Of a DNA stretch of 64,000 nt, positions 1-12,242 are shown piece after piece. Numbering within the stretch: the first letter of the stretch is position 1; each line of letters begins with the position of its first letter. The stretch comes from Anisodus tanguticus (lineage: Eukaryota > Streptophyta > Magnoliopsida > Solanales > Solanaceae), in NCBI GenBank assembly GCA_034509755.1, contig JAVYJV010000037.1, positions 186,001 through 250,000 on the forward strand, in the 5' to 3' direction. The translations under genes were made by a program, and so were the position numbers. The notes below the pieces were generated by a model. The model worked only from the letters and a program-made list of their open reading frames with translations, did not search any database and was not told where the DNA came from.

Positions 1-3000
1 AATAACCCCAATTTATAACAAAATTATTTTTTACTACTTGTGAACCAGGACCGCCATAAACATTTATTAGCATTGGATATTTCATTATTTCATTTGTGTT
101 TAATGTTGGGGGTAAAATCATTTTAACAGAAGCATCTAATTTTGAAATACAATAATTATAAAATTTATTCATATAAAAAATTTTAATAATTAAAAAACTA
201 TAATTATGATAAAAATACTAACTATAATTTCCAATAGGAACCATAAAAGTTGTAATTTTGGGAAGAACTTTTTTGGAAAGCGTTTTAATTATTTCAAAAT
301 TATTTTCTAATAATAGAATTTTTTCATTATCTGGTAAACTTCGTAGCTCTGAATGTGGGACACTTGGTCCATTACAACTACTTATCCAATAATTTTTGTC
401 TTGGCTTATCATACTACTAAAGTCTAAACAATCAGAATCCAATTTACATGAAAGACATACTATTTCGCCAGTATTAATATTTTGTTTGACTATTTGTCTA
501 TTGGCAGGTTTGAAAGGTTCAGTTGTAACATAATAACTGAAATTTTTAATTAAAAAAAAATGTAATTAAATTTTATACTCGTTAACTAGATAATTAGTAT
601 GCTAAATTGAAAAATTGAACTTACATTTCGTTTCTAGAAATATCTAATGTTAAAAGCTCTACAACTTCATATAATCCGGAAGTTAAAAATTTAACCTTAT
701 TTGTCTTTTTGTCATCACCAAATTTAATTTGAGCTAAATGCTTAAATGAACCAAATTGATCACTTTGGAAATATGGTAATTTTAGATAATAAACAGATCT
801 ATTTGAATCAATTAAAGGTTCATTATTCAAATCATTCCAGCCAGAATCGATTTCATATGGAGTCAACTTATAGTCAAGTACACATCCATTTTTTCTTGTT
901 CCTACATCTGTACACACACATAAATAACTTTCATTTTGATATCGATTTGACCATTGAACTAAAGCATTCTCTTCATCTATCCATGTAAATGATATTAAAT
1001 AATTTTGATCTGGAAGATCTGTAAAAGAATTTAATTGAACTTTTGAAGTTAAAACACCGTTTTTATCTAAGCGGTTAATATAAACAGTAGCTATTGGATT
1101 AGAGCTACCACTTTTTGAATATGGTATTTCAATATTTTCAGGATATTGAGGAGGTATATTTTTGAAGCTGCCATAGTAACTAAATGATATGTTATTAACT
1201 TTTTCATCATTAAATTCAACATATGAAAAAGCTGTTCCTAAAGGTGAAAACCAAACTGCTTGGTCTTTACCAAATATTTCTTCTTCATAAAGCCAATCAG
1301 GAATTCCATATTTAATTAAATTTGTATTAGAAAAAGTTACTTGTTGAGCAGGACTGGAAACATCTGTTTTATAATATAAGTTATTATTATGAGCAAATAA
1401 AATGCCATTTCCTTTTGAAGACCATATTGCAAAATTAAATTCTAAGTCATTATTTTTAATTTCATTTGAATTTTTATCAATTTCAAGAGGAAAAGAAAAT
1501 CTGAATGAAAAAAAATTTAAAAATAAGTTTTTATTAAAGAAAAAGATTTTTTTGATTTACTCTTTTTCTATCGAATATATTCTAAATTTAGAGGTAGTAG
1601 AATGTCTATATAACTGTTTCTGGTCATAAGCAAATAAAATATATTGTCTATCATTAGAAATATAATATTTTTGAACATTCCATTCTTTCTGAAATGAAAA
1701 TTTTTTTAATTTTATTAAACTTTTAAAGTAATAAAAAAACTTACAAAATGAATTGAATCCACCAAAATTTTAGAACTTAAACTATTATTATTAATTGTTG
1801 CTATGATAAGATTATCTAACTCATCTTTATAGGTCAATACATTATCTAATAAAAAACTTCCATTGAATGTTTTAGGATAAAAAGACAAATTAACAATTTC
1901 TTCTAAAGTTATTAATTCTTTATGCTCTTCGTTTTCAACTAAATATTCTTTTATAAAAAAGTAAATTTTAAAAGTATAATTTAGAGTTGAAGAATAAAAA
2001 TAAACTTACTTAACTCAGGGCTGAAAAATAAAACAGTAGAAAAGATTAAAAGAGATAGAAAAGTTATAACTAAAAAAGAAATTCCAATTCCTTTCCAGTT
2101 TCTTTCATCACCTTCAATAACTTCCGTTAATTCCTAAAAAAACCAGTTAAAATATTTTTTTTAATTTAATTTCTTTAAATTTTTTTTTATTAATTTAGAA
2201 GAAAAAAATTTTTTTTTTAAACTTATTAAAAATGTTTTTATATTAAAATTAGGTTTTGAATATTTTATTTTTTGAATTAATTGAAACTAAATTTAAAAAA
2301 AAAACAAAAAAAGCTTTGCAATTTAAAGATTTTTAATTAAGAATAATTTTTTTTGTGTGTCTCATTTGACACATCGTGACTTTTGAATATAATGAAAAAA
2401 TAATTTGTAATTCTAATACTTAAATCTAATAAACTAAAAATTAGTCTTTAATACTAAATATTTAAATTAAACAAAAAAATAAAAAATAGGTTTCGAAAGA
2501 TAATAAAAAATTAATTTTTAAAACTTGTAATGAATATTAATTGTTTTTTTGTGACAATTAAACTTTAAAATCAAATAAATCTAACAAATAATTTTACAAT
2601 AAAGTATAAATTAGGTGATAGATGCAATCAGTGAAAAAATAGAGATGCACTCGATAACAGGAAAGATTAAAAATGTTTTTATGAAAAAACTTCTCTTTTT
2701 TTTTATAAAAAAAAAAAGTTTAATTAGGATTTTATTTTATAATAAACATTTAATTAGTTTTTTAGCAAACATAAACAAAAAAAGATTTTTAAAGAAAAAA
2801 ATTATTTAGATAAAAGTTTAAAATTTTTGCAACAAAAAATTTTCAAAAAAGTTTAATGAAAGTTTAGTAAAAGTTTTTTTGTTAAAAGAAAAAATAGAAA
2901 AGTTTTTTATTCTTAAAAAATTAAAAAAAAAATTTTTATTAATTTTACCTGAGCCATTTGTGTAAAGGAAAAAAAATCAACAAAATTAAAAATTAAATTA

Positions 3001-4258
3001 GATTTTTAAAACTGAATAAAACTTATGTACATAGTATTGAAAGAATTAACAAAGTGAGAATATATTTAAAAAATAAAAAGAAAAAATGAAAAAATTATGT
3101 CAGGTAAAAAATTAAGCCGCCGCCGTAGTTAAACGGCTAATAACAATTTAAAATAAAAAAATTATTAATTTTAATTGTATTTATTGAAAACAAGCTTTAA
3201 TTAAAAATTTGAACTCTTAATAAGTTTTGAATAAATTTTTATGTTTAAAAATCAAAAAACTTAATAGAATTTGGAAAATAAGCTTTTAAAATTAAACCGG
3301 TTTATAAACGTGTTCAAGGTAAATTTTAAAAATATCTTTAAATATATTTTTATTTTAAATAAAATTAAGTTAATCTTTTAATAATTATATGACTTGATCA
3401 ATTATTCTATGATTGACATCATTTTATTTTTGGATAATGAACAAGTTAATAAAAATTTTTACCTTGTGACGTTTTCAAAAGAGATGCTCGTTTATTATTT
3501 TTTGAAAAATAAAAATTTAATTTTTTTAACTTTTCAGATAAACTGTTAAGTTTTGAATTGTTATTTACAAAACTTCTCAATTATAAAACATTGTTAAACT
3601 GTTTATTTAATTTGAAGCAATTTGTTTTTATTATTAATAATACTAAACTTTTGACGCTCATTTATTAATGTCTGACTTGATGTTTTTTTTAAATTTTATA
3701 AAATATTTCACAACTTGTCAAGCTAAAAATATTTTTGATCATAATTTTTTCAAAAATATTTTCATCTTTTTAATAATTGAACATTTTTAAAATAAAATAA
3801 TTTAGTTTCATCTTACAACTTTTTCTATGTTAAGATCTTTTAATTTCTTCAATCATGAATTATAATATTTTAAGAACTATTATTTAATTAAATTCTCTTA
3901 AAATTAGAAAGTTTTTTAGGTAAAACTATTGAGAAAGGATCTAAAATAGAAAGAAAAGTTTAAAAAATATTCCTAAAAATTTTTATTTTTTAGACGAAAA
4001 TCAACAAAACTTTCAATGTTTAAATTTATACTTGATGTTTAAAAAGACAAATAAAAATTATTCTGTAGTTCAACTAAAACTAATTAAAACTTATTATTAG
4101 TTTAAATTAATTTAAATATAAACTAATGAAAAATTAGTGCTACCACCTAGTTAATTACTTTTTAATTTTTTTCAAAATTAACATACTTTTGTTCTTCCAA
4201 GTAATAGGGCATCCATTTCCGTTTGAGGAACAGGTTGTAAAGTTGTATCCATCATCAT
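1..4258 (-). CDS. DPP6/DPP10-like dipeptidyl-peptidase family membrane protein, 5' part
   Basis: Partial gene of the S9B prolyl-oligopeptidase family (DPP4/DPP6/DPP10 type II membrane glycoproteins), cut by the left window edge. I read exons on the minus strand at 4258-4187 or 2957-2949 (alternative first exons), 2133-2010, 1947-1745, 1688-1561, 1500-625, 536-223 and 135-1, and every junction keeps frame. Exon 2 encodes a short cytoplasmic stretch with RNWKGI, then a single membrane helix (GISFLVITFLSLLIFSTVLF). The next exons form the beta-propeller: LEEIVNLSFYPKTFNGSF, then IPDWLYEEEIFG, which is the Glu-Glu motif region of DPP4, then CLSCKLDSDC. The last visible exon starts the alpha/beta-hydrolase domain (MILPP, then NVYGGPGSQ). 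RNWKGI just before the helix is typical of DPP6/DPP10, which are catalytically dead Kv4 channel partners, rather than DPP4. The catalytic Ser, Asp and His lie outside the window, so activity is undecided. Confidence 0.94.
2949..2957 (-). other. Alternative first coding exon 1b of the DPP-like gene (Met-Ala-Gln)
   Basis: Only nine coding bases, ATG GCT CAG, followed by a GTAAAA donor, again phase 0 to the common exon 2. The product would have a three-residue leader before ELTEV. A GC-rich island sits about 160 bp upstream (3116-3137), consistent with a separate promoter. So short an exon could be chance, but the CAG|GT context and the island support it. Confidence 0.6.
3116..3137. promoter_or_regulatory. 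GC-rich island with GCCGCCGCCG and flanking inverted AGCCG/CGGCT
   Basis: An isolated run GCCGCCGCCG followed by TAGTTAAACGGC in otherwise nearly pure A/T. AGCCG and CGGCT flank it as an inverted pair. It lies about 160 bp upstream of exon 1b of the DPP-like gene, so I read it as a promoter or factor-binding element. The core ACGGCGGCG recurs upstream of UXT. Confidence 0.4.
3294..3303. promoter_or_regulatory. Grainyhead-like palindrome AAACCGGTTT
   Basis: A perfect 10-bp palindrome containing AACCGGTT, the known consensus of Grainyhead-family factors. It lies in the intron after exon 1a and upstream of exon 1b of the DPP-like gene. Motif match only. Confidence 0.35.
4187..4258 (-). other. 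Alternative first coding exon 1a of the DPP-like gene
   Basis: On the minus strand this starts with three consecutive ATG codons and encodes 24 residues beginning MMMDTTLQPVPQ and ending LLLGRTK. It then meets a good donor, GTATGT. It ends in phase 0, exactly what exon 2 (2133) needs, giving ...GRTK-ELTEV...RNWKGI. The length and position match the variable cytoplasmic N-termini of DPP6/DPP10. Expression is inferred, not shown. Confidence 0.75.
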
Positions 4259-6439
4259 TTTGATTTTTTTTTCGAAAAAAAATTTAAATCATGTTTAAAA
4301 CAAAGCTGTGAAAAATAATTAAAATTTATTTTTTATTCAAAAAATTTTTTTATATAAAAAGCTAAAGAAAGTTTTTCAAACTTAATTGATTTTAAGGGGG
4401 TAAAATAGATAAAAGAAGTATGCAATAAATTAAAAGTTAAAAGGTTTAATTTTTCAAAAACAGGCAGAAAATTTAAAAAACTTTTTAGTTGTTTTTGTAG
4501 TTTTTGTCAAAAAAAAACAAAGTATTTAGTTTATTTTTTTAAATTTTTAACAAAAAGAGCATCTTGTTAAACTTTTTTCTTTCAGTTTTTAGAAATAAAA
4601 AAGAATCTTAATATGAATCATTAACATAAAAAATTACTTAAAAATACTCATTCAAATTTTACTTTTAAAAAAAAATTAATTTGACTTGAAAGTTTTTTTT
4701 TTTTTAAATTTTTATTACAAAGATTTAGTAAAAGTAATTAGTTTTTATTTAATCAATTAACACTTTTTATTATATTCAACTTCAATTGATTTCATGATCT
4801 TTTTTCAATTTGATACTTTTTTATTATTTTTGTATCTTTAATAAATTAAATGAAAATTCATGTTTTCAAATCAAAAAAGATTAATACTAAGTATACTTTT
4901 TTATTTTTTTTAATAAAATGAATCAACTGATCCAAAAAAACTTTCTTTCTGTTTCAAAAATTTAATTAAATTTTTTGTAATTTTTTACTAAAATTGAAAA
5001 TTCACAATTTAAAAAAAAATATTTTTTTTAAAACATTAAGTCATCTTTAAACTTTTTTTTATTTAGAAAATTTGTAATTAGACATTAAATGAAGAGAAAT
5101 AAATCTTTTTCCGGTCTAAAAATCTCATTTTAAACTAGTTTCCTGTAATTTTTTTTTAATGATTTTTTTATAAAGAAAATTATAAAACAAATATTTATAA
5201 TTATTTTAACTTATCATATTTTTAGGATAGCATTTCATAACTTTCTTTATATCAAATTTTTAATCATTTTTTTAGTAAAAAAGTTAGTTTTCATTTGAAA
5301 TATCGGTTTTTTTTTAATTTGTACTTGAAAAATTTTAAATTTTAAGAATAAGCTAAAACTCAAGTAGAAAAAAATTTACTTTTTTTTTTTTTTAAAAAAA
5401 CTTGAAGTTTTTGTTAAGAAAAATTTTTTTTTTTTGTCTTTTTTTATAAAAAAATTTAACCTTAAAAACATCAATTAAAAAAAAATTTCAAATAAAAAAA
5501 ATTTTAAATTAAAAAAAGTACAAAAATTACCTTTTAACTTTGTAAAAGTCCAAAAAAAAAACAAAAAGTTCAACAATCAAAAAATTTTTTTTTCTTTCCA
5601 AACTACATTGATTTAAACTGGATGACAAAAAAACTAAACTAGAAAAAAAAAGTTTAAAATGAAATGTTATTAACAAGAACTAGTAGTAAAATGATGTAGT
5701 GACAACCATAAAATGTATTTAGATAAAGAGATTCAAATTAAAGCATGCGCTCCAATTATTAAAAACATAGAAAAAAAAACACAAAATAAACTGAATTTTA
5801 CAGAAAGTATCAGTTTCCAATGATAGTTTGTTTTATTAAATTTTTTTGCTCTTCAGATTGATATTTTTAAAAACTTGTTTAATAAGAAATTTTTATTTGA
5901 TAAGTTTACTTAAAATTAATATCTAAACATATAACTTAATACTTTATATTAATTTTTTTTACATCAATTGAATTAAGACATAAAAAAAAGATTAAATAAG
6001 ATTTACAACTAAATAAACAATTTTTTACATCTTAAAGATTTAATATTAATGGAAGTGTTAATTTACAAACTCTTTTGTTAAACATTAATAACTTGATTGA
6101 AATTTTAAAATCTTAAAAAAAATTAAATTTGAAAAAAATCTTCTTCAATTTTTTTTAATTTTATCTTTAAAAATAACCAAAAAAGCTCTAAAACTAATTT
6201 AAAAAAATTAATTTTGTCAAAATTTCAATTCTAATTTTAAGGATATTTGGGTTTTTTTTTTATATTTCACCAGATTCTAAATTTAAATTTACCATGTTAA
6301 AATGAATTTTAATTTTAACTTTTTCTAGCTAAATTCTAACTATAGTTTCATAAAAGTTTACTAATTTCATTCTGTTTATTTCTATTTTTGATTAAAAAAT
6401 TAGAAAAATTTAAATCTTTTAAATGTACTAGATTTTTAC

Positions 6440-6845
6440 AGCTAATTGTAATTTTAATTGTAAATTTTCTAAAATGTTTTTTTCTAATTGTAAATTATCT
6501 ATAATCTAAGTTCTAATTTTAAATTTTATAAAATGTCATTTATAATTGTAAATTATCTAAATTATTAGTTTATATTGTTTTAAATACAACATTTAATTGT
6601 AAATTTTCTAATATCTTTGTTCTAATTGTAATTCTATTAAACTTTAATTGTAGTTTTTATTAAAAGTTAATTTGAATTTTATCAAACTTTTAGTTCTAAT
6701 TGTAAGTTTATTTCAAATAATTAGTTATTTAAATTTAACAATTAGCTTTGATTTTAAATTAATAAATATACTAGACTTTTTTTTGGAAACATCAGTTTTG
6801 ACTGTTAATTTTTTGAACATCAGTTTTAATTGTAAATTTTTTAAA
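6440..6845. repeat. Degenerate repeat around TTCTAATTGTAAATTT
   Basis: The phrase TAATTGTAAATT recurs many times with irregular 40-60 bp spacing, separated by T-rich filler such as CTAAAATG. It looks like an old, decayed minisatellite. No open frame of note and no sign of transposon ends. Confidence 0.5.
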
Positions 6846-9434
6846 GTATACAATTTTTAATATTAGCATCTATATTATAAAATTTGTTTTATGAATTAAC
6901 AAAAATATTATTTTTTGATGTAAATTCATAAATATCAAATTTTATTTTGAATTCATAAAAATATTAGTTATAAATGTATCTTTATTAAAATGTAAGTTTC
7001 AAATGTATTTTTATTAAAATATTAGTTTTGAATGTGTATCTTTATGAAAATATTATTTTTGTTTGTAAATTTGTAAAAATTTTAAATTAAAATTGTAAAT
7101 TTAACATTTTTTTTCTACAAAATCAAGTTACGACTTTTAATGTAAGAAAAATAAAATTTTTAATTTTCTATTTATCATTAAAATTTATAAAATAAAACTT
7201 TTCATTTCATACAGAATATTTTTTTATTCTTTGAAACTTTTTTCTATAAAAGTAAACAATTTTTTTATAATTTTTTTGTGAAATTTCTATTAATAAGTCA
7301 CTAAAAAATAGTTTTCAATAAAAAAAAAACTTGGTGAAACTATTCAAAAATATTTTTTTTTTTTCAAGATTATAGTGTAAATAGAATTTTATAAAATAAA
7401 TTAAAGTTAAAGAAATAAAAAAAAATTTCTTGCTAAATACCTGTATTCCAAATTATTTTTAGCTCAAATTATCAACCTAGAATTAAAGATAAAGTTTATT
7501 TTAAATATAAAATAATTTAGCTTTAATAAATCTTAAAAAATAATTAAAATTAAATCTTTAATTTGGTATTTTTAAATACTTTTAGAAGTTCTAGTATTTT
7601 AACAAACAAAATAAATTATTGATTTAAGAATTCTATTAGTTTTCAAAAAATATTTTTTAGTCAAATGTTTTAATAAGAACTTCCTTTATAAACCGGAAAC
7701 AAGTTTTTTTTTTTAATTTGACTTAGATAATCAAAACATTTTACCAATCAAAACATTTAGTTTAAAATATAATTTAAATCTCAATAAACTTTTATTTCCA
7801 ATAATCTTTTAGTTTTAATTAATTTTTTGATATTTATTTTAGTTTTTCTTCTAATTTTTTAGTATTAAAACTTTTAATATTAATAAACTTTTTATACGAT
7901 TTAAGTTAAATTAAGTTCGATTTTTTATATATTTGTAACTTTCAAATAGTTAAAAATTTCAATTTTTATAAATTTTCTAAATATAAATATAATTTAAGTT
8001 CTAATACACATTCAATTTAAAGATAATTTTATTTAAATTCTCTTTGAGTGTGATAAACTTTCAAAGTGATATAGTTTTTTTCTGTTATATTTAAAGTTAA
8101 ATATTATAAGTTTATTATATTTTTGATATGCTTTTAATTTGATACACTTTTAGTTTTATAAACTTTTATCTTTAATATACTTAATAATTATAAAAACTTT
8201 TAAATTCAATTTACTTTAAATATACAAAAAAATAATCAATAAACTTTTAAAAACTTTTAGTTTAAATTGATTTTTAATTTCACTTTTTTTGGCAAATTTT
8301 ATTTCAATTTTTTGTATAAGAAACAAATTAAAATTTGAGTTTTTTTTCATATAAAAACTTTAAATTTGATACAACGACTTTATCAGCTTAAAATTTTGAC
8401 AATTTTTTGAAATTAATCTTTAAGCTTATTTTTTTTTTGCTTTTTAATTTAAATTTGATTTAAATTAGGTTATATTTTGATTAACTTATGATTTGAATTA
8501 AATCAAAAAAAAAATTATTTTGATAATTAAAGTTTTTTAAAAAAAAGTTTAGTTATCAAAAAAATTCTCGTTAAAAAATAAAGTAAAAAGTTTTAATTAA
8601 GTTTGATTAGTAAGTATATACCTGATTTTACTTTTTTTAGATCAATTTAATCAACTTTTTTTTTTGTATTATAGGTTTTTTTTTGATTTAATCAAATAAG
8701 CAAAAAAGTTTTTAACAAGTTGACTATATACCAAAAATTAAAATATTTTATAAGAGATAAATTTTTCTTAAACTTAAACAGTTTTAGAAAATCAAATAAC
8801 TTTTAAACTCAAATCTTTTGTATTAAAATATCGTTTTAGTAACTCAAATAACTTTTTAAAAGCTAAACTAACTTTTTAAATACTTTTAAGAATAGAAATT
8901 TATTTTTAAATATATAAAACAGAAAAGTTAACTAATTAATGATAATTATAAAAAACAAATTGATTAAATAATTAGTTTCATCAAGCTTAAATTTAGTTCT
9001 AATTTATATTAGCTTTTTAATGCTTAATTTTAGTTTTACTTTTTTAAGCTTAAAATTATATTAACTTTTTCAATTTATAATAATTTTTTTTAACTTAAAC
9101 TTATATTAGCTTTATAAACTCATGTTTTTTTAATAAACTTATGTATTTGATTTACATAAATCACATAGCAAATTAAACAATTTAAAAATAATTAATTTAT
9201 TGAACATTATAATTAGATTAACTTTTTTTTTTATTTTATTTTTATAGGAATGAAAGTTTTAATGAAGTTAAATTTTTTTTTATGAAAAGAATCTTTAAGG
9301 TAAAATTTGTTTAAAACCAAATCAATTTAAATTAAAACTAATTGAAAAAAATTTTTTTATTGAATTTCTTTTATGTTTAATAAAAGCTTTTTTATTTATT
9401 GTTAAAACCAAATATAAAAAGAAACTAATAGCTT

Positions 9435-9458
9435 ACCTGTAATAGAATAAAATTTCAT
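9435..9458 (-). other. Candidate upstream exon end with strong splice donor
   Basis: On the minus strand a short ATG-containing segment (ATGAAATTTTATTC, then ATTACAG) ends at a near-consensus donor CAG|GTAAGC. Read from its ATG it ends in phase 1, which does not fit exon 2 of the DPP-like gene (phase 0). It could only be a non-coding leader exon of that gene, or chance. Confidence 0.15.
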
Positions 9459-9785
9459 TTGTCTAAAGTTTTAATAAAATGCTTAGTTTGTAAAAATATA
9501 TTACAAAATTATTTCAATTTGTTTTATTCTTATTTTGTTCTAAAAAAAGAAAATACTTTGAAATATTTTTTTAATGGGTAATACTTAACTATTTCTGTGA
9601 TAAAAATACTTGAATAAATTTATTCACTTTTTATTGCAAAATTATTATTGAAATTTTATCTATAAAATATTGAAAAGATAGTTTCATAATAAGCAAAATT
9701 CTAATTTAAGTTCAATTTTTTTTTAGTGAACAATATTTTAACCTTGAAATAGATTAAAATAAGAAAAAATTGAAAATAGAGAAGT

Positions 9786-9875
9786 ATTTAGAAAAAAATA
9801 AATCAGAATAGAAAAATATTTAGAAAAAAATAAATCAGAATAGAGAAATATTTAGAAGAAAAAAATTAGAAAAAA
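9786..9875. repeat. 32-bp tandem repeat, about 2.7 copies
   Basis: Two near-identical 32-bp units start at 9786 and 9818, each beginning ATTTAGAAAAAAATAAATC. A partial third starts at 9850 and decays into A-rich sequence with the same TTAGAAAAA phrase. It lies in the non-coding interval and covers no gene. Confidence 0.7.
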
Positions 9876-12242
9876 TAGAATTAAAAAAAATAAATTAAAA
9901 AAGAGAAATTATTAGAAAAAAAACTTAAAAAAAAAAGAAAAAAAATTTATTGTTACAAATAAAAAAAAGAGAGATTTAAAAGAAAAAAAAAAAGATTTAG
10001 GTATAGAATTATTAGAAAGAAAACTTTGAAATTTTAAAATAGAAAATTAACAAAAAGTTTAGGAAAAATAATTTTTTGTAAAAAAGAAAATTTTAAAAAG
10101 AAACTTCAAAAAAGATAAATGAAAATATTTTTTTTTTTTTTGAAAATTGAGACGAAACCATAAAAAAAGTAAAATTTTAATTAGAAAATATTTTAATTAT
10201 GGAGAAACTTTTTAATAAAACGAAATTAGTTAAATTTAAAAATTTATTCTTTTTTTTTTAGCTTAAAAGACATAGGTGGTTGATTTTAATAGAATTTTAA
10301 GCAAGAAAAAATATTCAAACTCAGTTTGATAATCTATTTTCTATAAATTATATAAGCTGTTTAATAGACTAATTTATTTAGTAATAATTATGAGAGTTTA
10401 AATTTATTTTTACTGAAAAGTTTTGACAAGATGAGTTTTAATAACTTTTTTTGAAAATTTTATTCAGTTTTTGAACTTTTAATACTAAATAGGTAAAAAA
10501 AAGTTTAGTACAATGATAACTTTGATTAAAAAGTCAAAACTTTATTATTTTTTTAACAAAAAAACTACATCTTTATTAAAATCCAAAATAACTTCTTAAC
10601 AAAAAAACTTTGAACCTGAAGTTTTATTCAAATTTTTTTAAGATTAATTTTGAACGAATTTGACAACAATTGCTTAATTTAAAGATGGTTTTCTTTATTA
10701 AAAATTTTTTTTTTTTATAACAAGATAACAAACTTCTTTTTAATAGTTAGTATTTACTTGATAATACTTTTTTGAATGAAAAAGTTTTATACAAAAGCTG
10801 TCACATTTACCGATAATAGTTCAAATATTGAATTACTAGCTTTATAAGAGTTTAGATAAAATTGATTAGATTTTTTTATCTTAAAAGCTAATTTCTTTTT
10901 TCTAAAAAATTTTTCTCTATTAGTGAAAAAGTTTTTTGCAAGGTATAGGAATTCCAATTGTTTAAAAAATACATAAATTTCATCAATTATTATAGAGATG
11001 AAGAATTAAAAATCTTATATTTTATAGAAATTTTTTTTTTCAATTCAACTTGCAACAAGGGGCAAACATCAGTTCATAAAACATTCAAATACACTTGAAA
11101 TAAAAAATACTTAACTTCGGAAAAACAAATGCTTTTTTTTTTTAAATTCTCATTAAATCTTGGTCTATTTATTTTTGAAGAGAATATTTTAATAAGATTG
11201 TTTTGATCAAAAAATTCATTAAATTTATGTTGTTAAAATATTCAAATCAATAAGTCATTTCAAGTGCTTCAACATGCTTTATATTCTAAATTATTAATTA
11301 CATAGTTTTCTAGCCTCATTAATTCAATAATTATAGAATAAAAAAAATAATTAAAATATTTATCAATAGATCAATATTATTGAAAAAAAGTATAATGGAG
11401 ATATGTAAATTAGGTAAGCAATTAATACAAAAGAAAAAAAAAAATTTTTTAGCAAATAAATCAAGCCAAAAACATTTATAAAAAGTGAAAAAGTATTTTT
11501 AAAGATATTCAATAGATGAAAAAAAAAATTTTTTAGTTAAAAAGAATAGTATTTAAATTTTAAAATTAATCTAAGAGAGGCGCTTTTTTATTTTAAATGA
11601 TTAAACAAGTTTAAAATTTTTTTGTTTGTTCTTGACGATAGATGGCCTTAAACACTGTTTAAAAAAAAGAAAATTTGTTTATACTTAAAAATAAAAAAAT
11701 TCCATATTTTTTTAGAAACCAGATTTTTATCAAAAAAAAAAGATTTCAATATATTTTAGTTGAAATACTGGAATTATTTTCTAATAATTTGTATTGACAA
11801 AAGTAGTTATATGATTTGGAATATATTTTTTTATTAATTGATTTTTCACTTTAAATTAGACTATTAAAGTGATTTTATAAGTTTTTCACTGATTTTTTTT
11901 TATAAAATTGATAATAAGTTTCAATTTAGTTGAAATTTTAAGTTTGAATTATAAATCACTTTTCAAGTTTATTTTATGAAAATTTCTTTTTGTTTTTGAA
12001 ACAATACTCAAAATTTTTTTTTCTAAAAACTTGATTGTTTTCTAAAAAATTATTTAATTTGAATTTCAACAGCTTGGAAAACAGAATATTTTATTTCCAT
12101 TTTTTTAAAAAAAATTTTAAAATTGAATAAAAAATGGCCTTAGATTTGTTTAAACGTTTATTTTTTATAGTTCTTGGTAATTTATTTGTGTATTATTTTA
12201 CAATTCAAGTAATAAGTGGAAAAATTAATTTATCACCAAATG

